DNA of 64,000 nucleotides from Acetobacterium bakii (GCF_001263355.1 NZ_LGYO01000008.1:68632-132631), one strand, 5' to 3'. Shown: positions 34,345 to 43,333, numbered from the stretch's first letter. The notes: a model not told the origin generated them from the letters alone. Numbers and translations are program-made.

Positions 34345-35262
34345 ATGAAGCTTATCTTACTCACCGGGTTTTTGGGATCAGGAAAAACCACATTGTTAAC
34401 CAATCTTTTAAAGACCTATGAGGGCACTAAAATAGGGGTTCTGATGAACGAATTCGGGGAAACAAGCATCGATGGAAAACTGATTAAAGGAGGAAACTTC
34501 GATCTGATCGAACTTACTAACGGTTCCATATTTTGTGCCTGTCTTAAAGAAAACTTCATTAAAGGGCTGGCCGAGTTTTTAAGCTATGACCTGGAAATTG
34601 TTTTTGTGGAATCCTCGGGCGTGGCTGATCCTTCAAATATGGGTACTATTCTTGAAACCGTCACCAAATTAGCCGCAAAAGCCTATGATTATGCCGGTTC
34701 CATTTGTATCGTAGACGGTCTTTACTTTCTCAGGCAATTTGATGTAATTTTAGCACTTGAAAAACAGATTTTTTATGCCAGTGCAGTGATTATCAATAAG
34801 ACTGATCTTCAAACACCGGAAATACTCGGGATAATCGAGAAAAAAATTAGAGCGATCAACCATAATGTTGAAATTTACAGAGCTATTTTTTGTGAAGCTC
34901 CCATTCAATTTATGGTCAAAAATATGACGGTTGGAAAAGCCATGAATGAACCAACTGGAAACACATGGGAATCCAGACTGGTAACCAAAATACTAAAAAC
35001 CCACGAAATAGTTGATTTCCAAAAATTTAGCGGATTTCTCCATGAAATTAAATTTTCAGCCCATCGAATCAAAGGTTTTGTTCGAACCAATTCCGGGAAT
35101 TATGAGGTAAGCTGTGTGAATGACTTTGCAGTGATGAATCCCTGGTTTGGACCAGTGGAAAAAACAGAGGTGGTTTTTATTTCCTCGGTGGGAATACGAA
35201 TCATCAGTGATCTGATTAAGTTATGGGGAAAATATCTTGGCCATACCCCTTTCGTGATATAG
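34345..35262 (+). CDS. CobW/COG0523-family G3E GTPase
   Basis: 305 residues. Walker A GFLGSGKTTLL (8-18), NEFGETSIDG switch region, VESSGVADPS and the base-specificity motif INKTD. The characteristic CxCC metal motif (GCICC in most COG0523 proteins) is altered to SIFCAC here. The family delivers metals to target proteins; CobW itself is linked to cobalamin synthesis. In this operon it may assemble or reactivate the corrinoid or zinc methyltransferases. AAGGAGG precedes the ATG. A C-terminal CobW_C-like domain (about 215-305) is present. Confidence 0.85.
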   Translation: MKLILLTGFLGSGKTTLLTNLLKTYEGTKIGVLMNEFGETSIDGKLIKGGNFDLIELTNGSIFCACLKENFIKGLAEFLSYDLEIVFVESSGVADPSNMGTILETVTKLAAKAYDYAGSICIVDGLYFLRQFDVILALEKQIFYASAVIINKTDLQTPEILGIIEKKIRAINHNVEIYRAIFCEAPIQFMVKNMTVGKAMNEPTGNTWESRLVTKILKTHEIVDFQKFSGFLHEIKFSAHRIKGFVRTNSGNYEVSCVNDFAVMNPWFGPVEKTEVVFISSVGIRIISDLIKLWGKYLGHTPFVI

Positions 35263-35320
35263 GAAGATGATAATAAAATTCATAAAGCAATAAAAATAAT
35301 ATTTAATTAAAAAATATAAA

Positions 35321-35358
35321 AAGACTGTGGTAAGGAGAAGTCCCTTGGCACAGTCTTT
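35321..35358. terminator. Bidirectional terminator
   Basis: AAGACTGTG (35321-35329) pairs with CACAGTCTT (35349-35357), with an inner AAGG/CCTT stem. It sits between the convergent CobW-like and DHHW genes with A/T runs on each side. Confidence 0.85.
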
Positions 35359-35365
35359 ATTTATT

Positions 35366-36553
35366 TTACACATCATTTAAAACGGACTCAAGGCTGGTAT
35401 CTCGGAAAAAAGTGTTGGCGTTATATAGATAGAGAATATCGGTGATTTCAGATTCTAAAATAAGATTCTCCAGAGAATCAAAATAATAGCGTGGGTCAAG
35501 AACGGTGATTTCGCTGAAATAAGGGGTGAGAAACGGAATAAAGGCATTGGCATAGGAATCCTTTATTATCAGTAAATTTCGGTTATTATTTACGTGGTTT
35601 TTAATGGTAACCAGGGGATGGTTCCCGTCGAGAAATACTCCATATTTATCCTTTCCGGTAAGCTGCTCGGAATTATAAAGAGAAGGTGATTTTTTTTGAT
35701 TTTCAACGTAGGTAACTACTGAATAATCATCTTCGCTTTTGGGAAGGTAAACCTCAATTGAATCTTTGTTTTTAAGGGAATAACCGCTTTTGGAGACAAG
35801 GGCGCCTGAAAAATCATAGGTCACCGGATAAACTGTGTAGGCATCAAGATTGGGTTTGATCTCCATGGCTTCGGCAACGCCTTGAAAGGCCAGCCAGGCG
35901 CCAAGGGTGGTCCAGTGATGATCGGTTTTATAATAAAGAGCGGAAGCCTTATTTACCTCGAGAATTGAGCTGGGATCAAGAATGGTGATGCCGCTGTTTA
36001 AACCTGATGTGAAGGCCAAAATACTGCTCTTCTGATTAATGACCGGGGCATTGGCAGGGAGCTTGTCAGAGTAGATGCTGATGGCATTGGGAGCCACCAT
36101 AAAGTAAGTTTTAAGGTCAGGATGATTTTCGTAAAAAGCATTGATGGCAGCCTGTGTTCTATTGAGATCTTCTGTGGGTAAGGGATTAAAATTCTCGATG
36201 AGGGTACCCTCTGTTCCGAGATAAATTCCATTGGAAATGTTTTTTTGCAGTAAGCGATCTATATTGGTTTTTGTTTTAATCCATGAGGTCCGGCCAACAA
36301 GCTGATCAGCCGTGTATTTTTCTGCCTTTTTCATATAACGGCCATCGATAAAGTTATCCACCGAAAATTTTGGGAATTGGGTGAGGATCCGATTTTCGTC
36401 AGGAGAAAATTGAACATCCGGCAATACCAGAGAAACCAGAGGAATGATCAACAAAATACTCATAAATAGTAAACCTAGAAAGTTTAAATATTTATAATAA
36501 AATTGAGAAGAGGTATGTTTTTGATGAGACGATCTTTTTTTTTGATTACGCAT
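35366..36553 (-). CDS. DHHW-family protein (AlgJ/AlgX-like, polysaccharide O-acylation)
   Basis: 395 residues. One N-terminal membrane segment (about 28-50), then an extracytoplasmic SGNH-like domain containing the diagnostic TDHHWTTLGAW motif and a late IKDSYANAF block. DHHW proteins accompany MBOAT acyltransferases and transfer acetyl groups to secreted polymers. It follows the MBOAT gene after 11 bases, so the two should be co-translated. The polymer is unknown; no glycosyltransferases are adjacent. Confidence 0.85.
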   Translation of the reverse strand: MRNQKKRSSHQKHTSSQFYYKYLNFLGLLFMSILLIIPLVSLVLPDVQFSPDENRILTQFPKFSVDNFIDGRYMKKAEKYTADQLVGRTSWIKTKTNIDRLLQKNISNGIYLGTEGTLIENFNPLPTEDLNRTQAAINAFYENHPDLKTYFMVAPNAISIYSDKLPANAPVINQKSSILAFTSGLNSGITILDPSSILEVNKASALYYKTDHHWTTLGAWLAFQGVAEAMEIKPNLDAYTVYPVTYDFSGALVSKSGYSLKNKDSIEVYLPKSEDDYSVVTYVENQKKSPSLYNSEQLTGKDKYGVFLDGNHPLVTIKNHVNNNRNLLIIKDSYANAFIPFLTPYFSEITVLDPRYYFDSLENLILESEITDILYLYNANTFFRDTSLESVLNDV

Positions 36554-36564
36554 AATAATTCACC

Positions 36565-37965
36565 TTAAAATCTAAAATATAGAAAGGGATTGTAGGTTTC
36601 AGTGACGAGGTATGCAATGGATAAAAGAATAATGATGCCATTGAGACTCAGGGCCAAAGGAACAATCCAGCTCTTTTCGGTATGGATCAGTTTTTTGAAT
36701 GTGATTTTTATAATTGGGGTTGAACAAACGATACATAATAGGAATAATAAGGCATTTGTACCCAGATAATAAATGGCAGTGCTATCGACCAAAGTATGCT
36801 GAGCACTAAAAAATAAGATGCGAATATAATCAAGCGCATAACTCATATCCGGACTGGCAAAAAATACCCAGCCAATGATGACTAGAATCATCGTATAAAT
36901 ATGCTGAAGAAAATTTGGAGCCATCTCCAGGTATTTTTGGAAAAAGACCTTTTCAAAGAAAAGGATAAGACCATAGTACCCACCCCAGATCACAAAATTC
37001 CAGCTGGCGCCATGCCAAAGCCCGGTAAGCAACCAAACAATACAGAGGTTGATAAAAAGACGGGGAATAGGGACACGATTGCCACCCAAAGGGATATATA
37101 AATATTCTTTGAACCATGTGCCCAGGGAAATATGCCACCGCCGCCAGAATTCGGAAACACTTTTGGAAATATAGGGGTAATTGAAGTTTTCCATAAAATC
37201 AAAACCAAACATTTTACCCAGGCCAATGGCCATATCGGAATAACCGCTAAAATCAAAATAAATCTGGAAAGTAAAGGCAATAATACCAATCCAGGCGGTC
37301 AAAACCGACAATTCACTGGTACCCATTCCCTGTATCATGGTCCAGACGTAGCCAATATTATTTGCCAGCAGGACTTTTTTTCCAAGACCCTGGATGAAAC
37401 GCTCCACACCGAGTCCGAACTTTTCCTGATCCACGGTTCGGCTGGAGAGCTGAGCATTAATGTCAGAATAACGAACAATGGGTCCCGCAATGAGCTGGGG
37501 AAACATGGTGACATATAAACCGAAGGAAATAATATTCTTTTGTGACTGTACCTTTTTAAGATAAAGATCAATGACATAGGAAAGGATTTGAAAGGTATAA
37601 AAAGAGATGCCAATGGGTAGAGCTAAGGTCTCATAGGGAATTGCAATTGAAAAAATTTGGTTAATCGTTTCAATAAGAAACCCATAATATTTAAAAAAGA
37701 ACAGAAAGCCAAGATTTACAATCAGGGTGACAATAAATATTATTTTTCGTTTTCTTCCCCTTTGGGCATCCATGAACAAACCCATGAAATAATCGAAAAG
37801 AATGGTGAACAACATTAAAAAAACATACACTGGCTCTCCCCAGGCATAAAAAAATAGGCTTGCCAAAAGAAGCAGTGCATTCCTCAGGGTTTTAGGAGAA
37901 ACATAATAAAAAACTAAAACGAGAGGGAGAAAAGTGAATAAAAATAAAATACTGCTAAATACCAT
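36565..37965 (-). CDS. MBOAT-family membrane O-acyltransferase (AlgI/DltB-like)
   Basis: 466 residues with about ten to eleven membrane helices. AlgI-type signatures: NFNYPYISKSVSEFWRRWHISLGTWFKEYLYIPLGGNR, followed by the catalytic histidine in LTGLWHGASWNFVIWGGYYG. The enzyme carries an acyl group across the membrane for transfer by the DHHW partner encoded next. Upstream neighbours encode a DUF4358 lipoprotein and an SGNH hydrolase, all on one strand with short gaps, forming a four-gene envelope modification operon. Confidence 0.92.
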   Translation of the reverse strand: MVFSSILFLFTFLPLVLVFYYVSPKTLRNALLLLASLFFYAWGEPVYVFLMLFTILFDYFMGLFMDAQRGRKRKIIFIVTLIVNLGFLFFFKYYGFLIETINQIFSIAIPYETLALPIGISFYTFQILSYVIDLYLKKVQSQKNIISFGLYVTMFPQLIAGPIVRYSDINAQLSSRTVDQEKFGLGVERFIQGLGKKVLLANNIGYVWTMIQGMGTSELSVLTAWIGIIAFTFQIYFDFSGYSDMAIGLGKMFGFDFMENFNYPYISKSVSEFWRRWHISLGTWFKEYLYIPLGGNRVPIPRLFINLCIVWLLTGLWHGASWNFVIWGGYYGLILFFEKVFFQKYLEMAPNFLQHIYTMILVIIGWVFFASPDMSYALDYIRILFFSAQHTLVDSTAIYYLGTNALLFLLCIVCSTPIIKITFKKLIHTEKSWIVPLALSLNGIIILLSIAYLVTETYNPFLYFRF

Positions 37966-37982
37966 TGGAGCTCCTTGGTGAG

Positions 37983-38444
37983 TTAATTTTTCATGCTTTT
38001 TTTGAAGGTGTTTTTTAGATTTGCTGCATCCGGAGAGACGCAGTAAAAAAGTGTGTTGCCAATAATTTTGATTTCGTAATTTTCAAGAAGGGCACACTGT
38101 TCAGGGCCATAACCGCTGAAACTTTCAAGTTGTTTGGCAACCCGGGTGTCAATAGCAATTTCGATGAGATCCAGTTGTGCAACGTCCTTAGATTTAATGA
38201 TCAGCATTTCTGATACATCCATATAGTTTGAAGGCGAATAAACAGCAACTTCTTCAAAATCGCTGATATTCAGTCCATAAAAGCGTTTCAGAGCTTTTCC
38301 ATCAGCTTTGATCATTCCCTGAGTTTCCCCGGAAGCAATAAGATCAGCTTCCACATCCGACAGAGCCGGGGACGTATTCTGGCTGCAGCCAAAAAGAGGA
38401 AGAGCCAACAGTATAATAAGTATCATTAATCCAAATTTTTTCAT
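37983..38444 (-). CDS. DUF4358 lipoprotein
   Basis: About 153 residues from ATG 38444 (a GTG at 38450 is also possible; GGAAAG sits five bases before the ATG). The signal peptide ends in a lipobox LPLFGC. The mature part fits DUF4358, with KRFYGLNISDFEEVAVYSP and the YCVSPDA end. DUF4358 proteins are often coded beside MBOAT/DHHW genes in Clostridia, which is the case here; the function is unknown. Confidence 0.8.
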   Translation of the reverse strand: MKKFGLMILIILLALPLFGCSQNTSPALSDVEADLIASGETQGMIKADGKALKRFYGLNISDFEEVAVYSPSNYMDVSEMLIIKSKDVAQLDLIEIAIDTRVAKQLESFSGYGPEQCALLENYEIKIIGNTLFYCVSPDAANLKNTFKKSMKN

Positions 38445-38459
38445 GATCACTTTCCAATT

Positions 38460-39224
38460 CTATAGTAATTTGACGAGAACGCTTTTATTAACAAGGGTGT
38501 CCAACCATATCGGATAAAATCCCGATAACATATGGATGCCATCCTCGGCATAATATTGGGGGTTTGTTTTTAATAAGGTATAGGTATCCAGATAATGAAT
38601 GTTTTTTCGTTTAGCCAACTCAACTAAGGCAGCATTGTAGGCTTCAATTTGGGCGAATTCCGGTCGATCCAGAAGGACTTCTTCGGTGACGGGGAAAATA
38701 CTGCAAATATAAACTTGAGTATTGGGCAATTGCAGTTTAATGGCATCGATGAGATTATCGTAGGAAGTGATAAATGAATTAAGATCGTGATTCGGGGCGC
38801 TGAGATCATTGAGCCCCAGCTCAATGAAGACATTGCGGGGAGCTAAATCCACAAGTTTTGGAACATCTTCGATGCTGGTGGCAGTGGATTTTCCAAGTAG
38901 CCCAATAAGTGAAGACGGCTTTAAATAACCATAAAGGCCAAGGCCCTCAGCAATCGAATCGCCTAGAACAACAGATGATTCAAAAAGCACCGGGTAATTA
39001 TCTGCATCTACGGCTTTACGCTTCATAAAATCGATTTCCTCTTCCATTGATAAAACATCCCGGGATTGCAATGTATACAAGGCGTTAATCCCGGATGCTA
39101 TTACTGCATTTTTATCGGAAATTTTTTTAAAGTAAATGAAAAACACGCTTCCAATGATAATTGCCGGAATAAGGATAATGGCAATGATAACCGAAGGTGG
39201 GAAGTTTTTATTATTATATTTCAT
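38460..39224 (-). CDS. SGNH/GDSL-family hydrolase, membrane anchored
   Basis: 254 residues. N-terminal membrane anchor (about 9-32), then block I VVLGDSIAEGLGLYG (nucleophile serine), block III IELGLNDL (Asn) and the catalytic Asp-His pair in YAEDGIHM. Typical acyl esterase or acetyltransferase of secreted polymers. First gene of the envelope O-acylation operon; 9 bases separate it from the DUF4358 gene's longest start. It may edit or transfer acyl groups on the same polymer as the MBOAT/DHHW pair. Confidence 0.88.
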   Translation of the reverse strand: MKYNNKNFPPSVIIAIILIPAIIIGSVFFIYFKKISDKNAVIASGINALYTLQSRDVLSMEEEIDFMKRKAVDADNYPVLFESSVVLGDSIAEGLGLYGYLKPSSLIGLLGKSTATSIEDVPKLVDLAPRNVFIELGLNDLSAPNHDLNSFITSYDNLIDAIKLQLPNTQVYICSIFPVTEEVLLDRPEFAQIEAYNAALVELAKRKNIHYLDTYTLLKTNPQYYAEDGIHMLSGFYPIWLDTLVNKSVLVKLL

Positions 39225-39348
39225 AGAACACCTTTATTCAGTGAATTTTCATGCCACTTAATTATCTCAAATTGCTGGAAAATTACAACATTATTTTTGT
39301 AACAAATAAATATTTTTCTATGTATTATTAGTGATTTTTTGGATGTAA

Positions 39349-39392
39349 ATAAAAAAGTCACGGTGCATAGCTTTCGCTATGCACCGTGACTT
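39349..39392 (-). terminator. Terminator of the glycerol operon
   Basis: AAGTCACGGTGCATAGC pairs with GCTATGCACCGTGACTT around TTTC (39355-39392). On the minus strand it is followed by a T run (39354-39349). It is 12 bases beyond the DUF1667 stop. Confidence 0.92.
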
Positions 39393-39403
39393 AAAATCAG
39401 GAG

Positions 39404-39766
39404 TTAGAATTTATTCATGGTTCGTGTGGCAACAACATCAATTCCAAGACCTAAAAGGTTTTTCAAGACAACATCACCTGTTTTAACCGGGGCTTGTACA
39501 ACAACCTGATTAATAACAGCCATTGCATCAAAAATCTGTCCCTTTGGAATCGGTTGAGCCGTTTTAACCGGCAGTCGCGGAAGCATGGCATTTTTAATAA
39601 CCACCGTGGTGGGAACAACCCGGGTGGGGTTGGTCATTTCGGCAACCGCATATTTAGGACCGCGTTTGCAGGTATTGCCGGTGACGTCATAGGTACCATC
39701 ATTTTTTTCCTCTACGGTCATCTGACAACCGACGGGGCAAACGATACAAGTCATATTTTTTTTCAT
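39404..39766 (-). CDS. DUF1667 cysteine-rich protein of the glycerol oxidation operon
   Basis: 120 residues. An N-terminal CIVCPVGC motif and a further cysteine in NTCKRG (about residue 33) resemble an iron-sulfur binding site. DUF1667 genes commonly follow glpA-like/FAD oxidoreductase gene pairs in Clostridia, where no GlpC is present. The start overlaps the upstream stop by four bases (ATGA), which suggests translational coupling and a stable complex. Probable electron transfer subunit; the acceptor is unknown. Confidence 0.85.
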   Translation of the reverse strand: MKKNMTCIVCPVGCQMTVEEKNDGTYDVTGNTCKRGPKYAVAEMTNPTRVVPTTVVIKNAMLPRLPVKTAQPIPKGQIFDAMAVINQVVVQAPVKTGDVVLKNLLGLGIDVVATRTMNKF

Positions 39767-41031
39767 TTCTTTGCCTCCTCTACGACAAAACGGATTTCTC
39801 CGCTGGGATATTCTGCTAAAATATCTTTGGTAATTTTAAAATTTACCATTTCAGCAGGCAAAAATTTCTTTTCTTTTTTTGTGGCAATAATGGTATCACC
39901 AATATAGGCATTGACAACCTTATCTTTAAATACCTGACGGACACGCATATAGAAGGTAACACTGTCGTCCACATTTTTTATAGCTACTTTTTGGGGAACC
40001 ACATAACCAATGCCGTCGCCATTAACGGTAGTAAAGTCAACGTCGGCATTCAACTGGCCCTTAAGGTATTTTGCCGCCCCTTTGCCTGCAAGAACTGCTT
40101 CCTGACTAACAAAATCCACAAGATCATGGACATGAACGACGTTGCCGCAGGCGAAAACACCAGGCATTGAGGTTTGACGAAGTTCGCCAACCACGGAACC
40201 ACTGGTTCTAGGATCCATCTCAACCCCGGCATGACGGGTGATTTCATTTTCCGGAATCAATCCCACGGAAAGAAGCAGGGTATCACAGGGAATGAATTCT
40301 TCGGTTCCGGGAATGGCTTTAAGCCGTTCATCGACCTTGGCAATGGTGACGCCTTCGACCCGGTCTTTACCATGGATAAAGGTAATGGTTTGGCTTAATT
40401 TCAGGGGAATATCATAATCATCCAAACATTGGACAATGTTTCGGACTAAACCATTTGAATAAGGCATGAGTTCACATACGGCCTGAACATGGGCACCTTC
40501 CAATGTCATGCGCCGGGCCATTATCAGACCGATATCACCGGATCCCAGTATTACCACTTCTTTGCCGCACATGTAGCCTTCCATATTAATAAATCGCTGG
40601 GCAGTACCGGCAGTGAAGACGCCGGAAGGCCGATAACCCGGTATGCCAATGGCTCCAGAAGTCCGTTCCCGACAACCCATGGTAAGAATAACGGCTTTAG
40701 ACTCAATGGCCATGTAGCCGTCGTTTTCATTGATGACATGGATTACCTTAAGATCGCCGTGTTCGACCATATCTAAAACCATGGTGTTCAAGAGATAGGG
40801 AATACCCAATTCAACGATTTCATTAATATGACGCTCGGCGTATTCAGGTCCGGTTAATTCCTCATTAAAGGTATGGAGACCAAAACCATTGTGAATACAT
40901 TGGTTCAGGATTCCCCCCAGTTCACGGTCACGCTCAAGAATCAAAACGTTCTCTGCGCCTTGTTTCTTTGCTTCAGCAGCGGCAGCCAAACCAGCTGGTC
41001 CGCCTCCTAATATAACAACATCATAAATCAT
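39763..41031 (-). CDS. FAD-dependent pyridine nucleotide-disulfide-type oxidoreductase of the glp operon
   Basis: 422 residues. N-terminal FAD motif VVILGGGPAGLAAAAEA, an NAD(P)-type second GxGxxG (VVILGSGDIGLIMARR, about 173-188) and a late ACGNVVHVHDLVDFVSQE FAD-contact block. It pairs with the GlpA-like subunit (2 bases apart) and the DUF1667 protein. This trio functions as an anaerobic glycerol-3-phosphate dehydrogenase complex in Clostridia; this subunit may pass electrons to NAD(P). The C-terminal domain (about 320-422) is of unclear role. Confidence 0.88.
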   Translation of the reverse strand: MIYDVVILGGGPAGLAAAAEAKKQGAENVLILERDRELGGILNQCIHNGFGLHTFNEELTGPEYAERHINEIVELGIPYLLNTMVLDMVEHGDLKVIHVINENDGYMAIESKAVILTMGCRERTSGAIGIPGYRPSGVFTAGTAQRFINMEGYMCGKEVVILGSGDIGLIMARRMTLEGAHVQAVCELMPYSNGLVRNIVQCLDDYDIPLKLSQTITFIHGKDRVEGVTIAKVDERLKAIPGTEEFIPCDTLLLSVGLIPENEITRHAGVEMDPRTSGSVVGELRQTSMPGVFACGNVVHVHDLVDFVSQEAVLAGKGAAKYLKGQLNADVDFTTVNGDGIGYVVPQKVAIKNVDDSVTFYMRVRQVFKDKVVNAYIGDTIIATKKEKKFLPAEMVNFKITKDILAEYPSGEIRFVVEEAKK

Positions 41032-41033
41032 GA

Positions 41034-42503
41034 CTATACCTCCTCCTTAGCTGATTTCGTTTTTCCAGAAAGAATGTAGCCAGAATCTTGTTGATCATAC
41101 ATTATTTCATCCAAAGAACAATTAAGTTCACGAGCGAGAATTTCAACCACACGAGGTCCGCAAAAACCACCCTGACAGCGTCCGGTACCCGCACGACAAC
41201 GTTTTTTAACAGCTTTCACCGTTCGGGCACCCACACTGCGATGGATGACATCCAGAATTTCCCCTTCGGTAATGGTTTCACAGCGACAAATTACCTTGCC
41301 ATGTTTGGGATTTTTTTTGATGATCGCTATTTTTTCTTCTTCGCTAAGCTCATCAAAACGAATGTGAGGACGAACTTTGGGATTAAAGTCATGATTTTCT
41401 TTAATATCAGGAATCATCGGTTTAATGAGCTGTTCAACCACGTAATGAGCCACAGCTGGTATTGAGGTTAAGCCCGGCGATTCATAACCGGCTACATTAA
41501 TAAAACCTTTAACAGGTGATTCTTCAATAATAAAGTCACCGTCTGTGGTGGTAAAGGTATCCTTTACCGGTGTATTTCTCAGACCAGCATAGGAACGGAT
41601 GATTTTATTAAATGGCAGGGATGGACAGTTTTTCAAGGCGTTTTGTTTAACATAGTCCAAACGATCAGCGGTGGTTGAGATATCACCTTTTTCAGTAGGT
41701 TCCGCATCCGGGCCGATTAACAGGTTACCGTGTACGGTTGGGGCAACCAAAATTCCTTTCCCTTTTTTTGATGGACATGGAAAGATAACACTATTGACTA
41801 AATTACCGGCTTCCTTATCGAAAATAAAATAATTTCCTTTTCGGGCAAGCAATTGGAAATAGGGTTCGCCAACCATTTCATAAATATCATCGGCATAGAC
41901 ACCGGCAGCATTGATTACAAATTTTGCTTCAATGATGCCCTTTTGGGTTGTGATTTTAAAGTGATTTCCAACCTTTTCAATATCACTGACCATATGGTTA
42001 AGTTTAAGCGTTACCCCATTATCCACGGCATTTTCTACTGCATTGGTACAGAGTTCAAAGGGGGAAACAACTCCGGCAGATGGCGCATAAAGGGCCCCGC
42101 AAATATCCTCGTTTAAGTTAGGCTCCATGGCATGGACTTCCTCTTTAAACAATATTTTCATGCCTGGAACGCCATTGATCAGGCCATTTTTATACAACTC
42201 ATGAATGGTCGCCATTTCGTACTCATCATGGGCCACAACCAGTGAACCGCAACGTTTGAAGGGGACATCCAAATCCTCGCAAATTTTTTCATACATAATG
42301 TTTCCGGCAGCATTGAATTTTCCTTTTAATTTATAGGATGGGGCGTCGAAGCCTGCATGAACAATGGCAGAATTGGCCATCGAGATTTGATTGCCAACAT
42401 CATTTTCCCCGTCTAATAAAACAACATCTAATAAATACCGAGATAATTCTCGGGCAATGTGGGAACCGGCAACGCCTGCTCCGATAATAGCGATATCATA
42501 CAT
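41034..42503 (-). CDS. glpA: GlpA-like glycerol-3-phosphate dehydrogenase subunit with BFD-type [2Fe-2S] domain
   Basis: Start set at ATG 42503, preceded by AAGGAGG, giving 489 residues. N-terminal FAD domain with YDIAIIGAGVAGSHIARELSRY; DAO-fold body; C-terminal BFD-like domain with cysteines CRCETITEGE... and CRAGTGRCQGGFCGP. Oxidises glycerol-3-phosphate to dihydroxyacetone phosphate. It is separated from glpP by a leader terminator (42539-42585) that looks like a GlpP target. The symbol reflects family; it could also be assigned as glpD-like. Confidence 0.88.
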   Translation of the reverse strand: MYDIAIIGAGVAGSHIARELSRYLLDVVLLDGENDVGNQISMANSAIVHAGFDAPSYKLKGKFNAAGNIMYEKICEDLDVPFKRCGSLVVAHDEYEMATIHELYKNGLINGVPGMKILFKEEVHAMEPNLNEDICGALYAPSAGVVSPFELCTNAVENAVDNGVTLKLNHMVSDIEKVGNHFKITTQKGIIEAKFVINAAGVYADDIYEMVGEPYFQLLARKGNYFIFDKEAGNLVNSVIFPCPSKKGKGILVAPTVHGNLLIGPDAEPTEKGDISTTADRLDYVKQNALKNCPSLPFNKIIRSYAGLRNTPVKDTFTTTDGDFIIEESPVKGFINVAGYESPGLTSIPAVAHYVVEQLIKPMIPDIKENHDFNPKVRPHIRFDELSEEEKIAIIKKNPKHGKVICRCETITEGEILDVIHRSVGARTVKAVKKRCRAGTGRCQGGFCGPRVVEILARELNCSLDEIMYDQQDSGYILSGKTKSAKEEV

Positions 42504-42527
42504 AATAAATTCCTCCTTGGAACTCGT

Positions 42528-42591
42528 AAAAATAAAAACCACACAATTTTTTTAAATAATGATTTTATTTAAAAAAACGGTGTGGCTCTCC
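42528..42591 (-). promoter_or_regulatory. Leader terminator/antiterminator in front of glpA, probable GlpP target
   Basis: On the minus strand GGAGAGCC (42591-42584) leads into a stem CCACAC/GTGTGG (42585-42539) enclosing a long A/T stem, followed by TTTTTATTTTT (42538-42528). The GGAGAGCC box is shared with the glpK leader, where it also forms the base of a terminator stem. Confidence 0.72.
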
Positions 42592-42614
42592 TTTGCCTTA
42601 TATTAAATTGTGGC

Positions 42615-43226
42615 TTATTTTTCAAGCAATGTTTGTTGCTCTTTTTTAATAAGCGGGATACTATCCCACAGTGGTTTGTGAGATGTGCTGACTGATATTG
42701 CGCCAGCAGCAAGGCAAGAGCGAACCTCTTCAACAGTTTCAATAAAACCACCGGTGACAATCGGAATATTGATCTCTTTTTTAACGTTTTTAATTAGTTT
42801 TGGGACTAAACCTGGAAGAATTTCAATTGCATCGGGTTTTATCTTCCGTGCAGAGTTGATGGAAATATCCATGGCCGAAGAATCCAATAAAAACAAACGT
42901 TGAATTGTCAAAAGATTTTCCTGCTTGGCACGCGTAATAATATTATTTTTTGTTGTAATAACCCCGGTAGGATTGATTTCATCTTTAAGATATTTAATAA
43001 AATAATTATCCTGAGAATAACCTTTAATAAGATCCAGGTGTGTAAAGACGTATTTGCCTGACTTATTGCAAAGTTCCACCATCTTTTTAAGGTTAAATAC
43101 GTTCCCGGTAAGCAAAAAAATAATTTGCGATTCGGATTGGATGGCATCGTAAATATCCTTGGGATTACGTACAGCAACAATAATGGGATTATCCTGAAAC
43201 ATGAGAAGACATTTTCTCGTTGACAT
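42615..43226 (-). CDS. glpP: Glycerol-3-phosphate responsive antiterminator
   Basis: 203 residues, the family size. GlpP signatures: FLLTGNVFNLKKMVELC, KYVFTHLDLIKGYSQD, VITTKNNIITRAKQ, LFLLDSSAMDI, IEILPGLVPKLI and VTGGFIETVEEVRSCLAAGAISVSTS. The TIM-barrel protein binds leader mRNA and, with glycerol-3-phosphate, prevents premature termination of glp transcripts. Located between glpK and glpA; both have matching leader terminators, so feedback control by glycerol-3-phosphate is well supported. Confidence 0.93.
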   Translation of the reverse strand: MSTRKCLLMFQDNPIIVAVRNPKDIYDAIQSESQIIFLLTGNVFNLKKMVELCNKSGKYVFTHLDLIKGYSQDNYFIKYLKDEINPTGVITTKNNIITRAKQENLLTIQRLFLLDSSAMDISINSARKIKPDAIEILPGLVPKLIKNVKKEINIPIVTGGFIETVEEVRSCLAAGAISVSTSHKPLWDSIPLIKKEQQTLLEK

Positions 43227-43299
43227 AAAGCCCCTCCCTAAGATTGTATTTGTTCTGATTTATTATAACACAATCACTTGAATAGGAAAGAGTAAATTC

Positions 43300-43333
43300 A
43301 AAAATTTTTGGGGTGCTGAACAACACCCCAAAA
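43300..43333 (-). terminator. Terminator after glpK
   Basis: TTTTGGGGTG (43306-43315) pairs with CACCCCAAAA (43324-43333); a five-T run follows on the minus strand. It lies between glpK and glpP. Confidence 0.8.
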
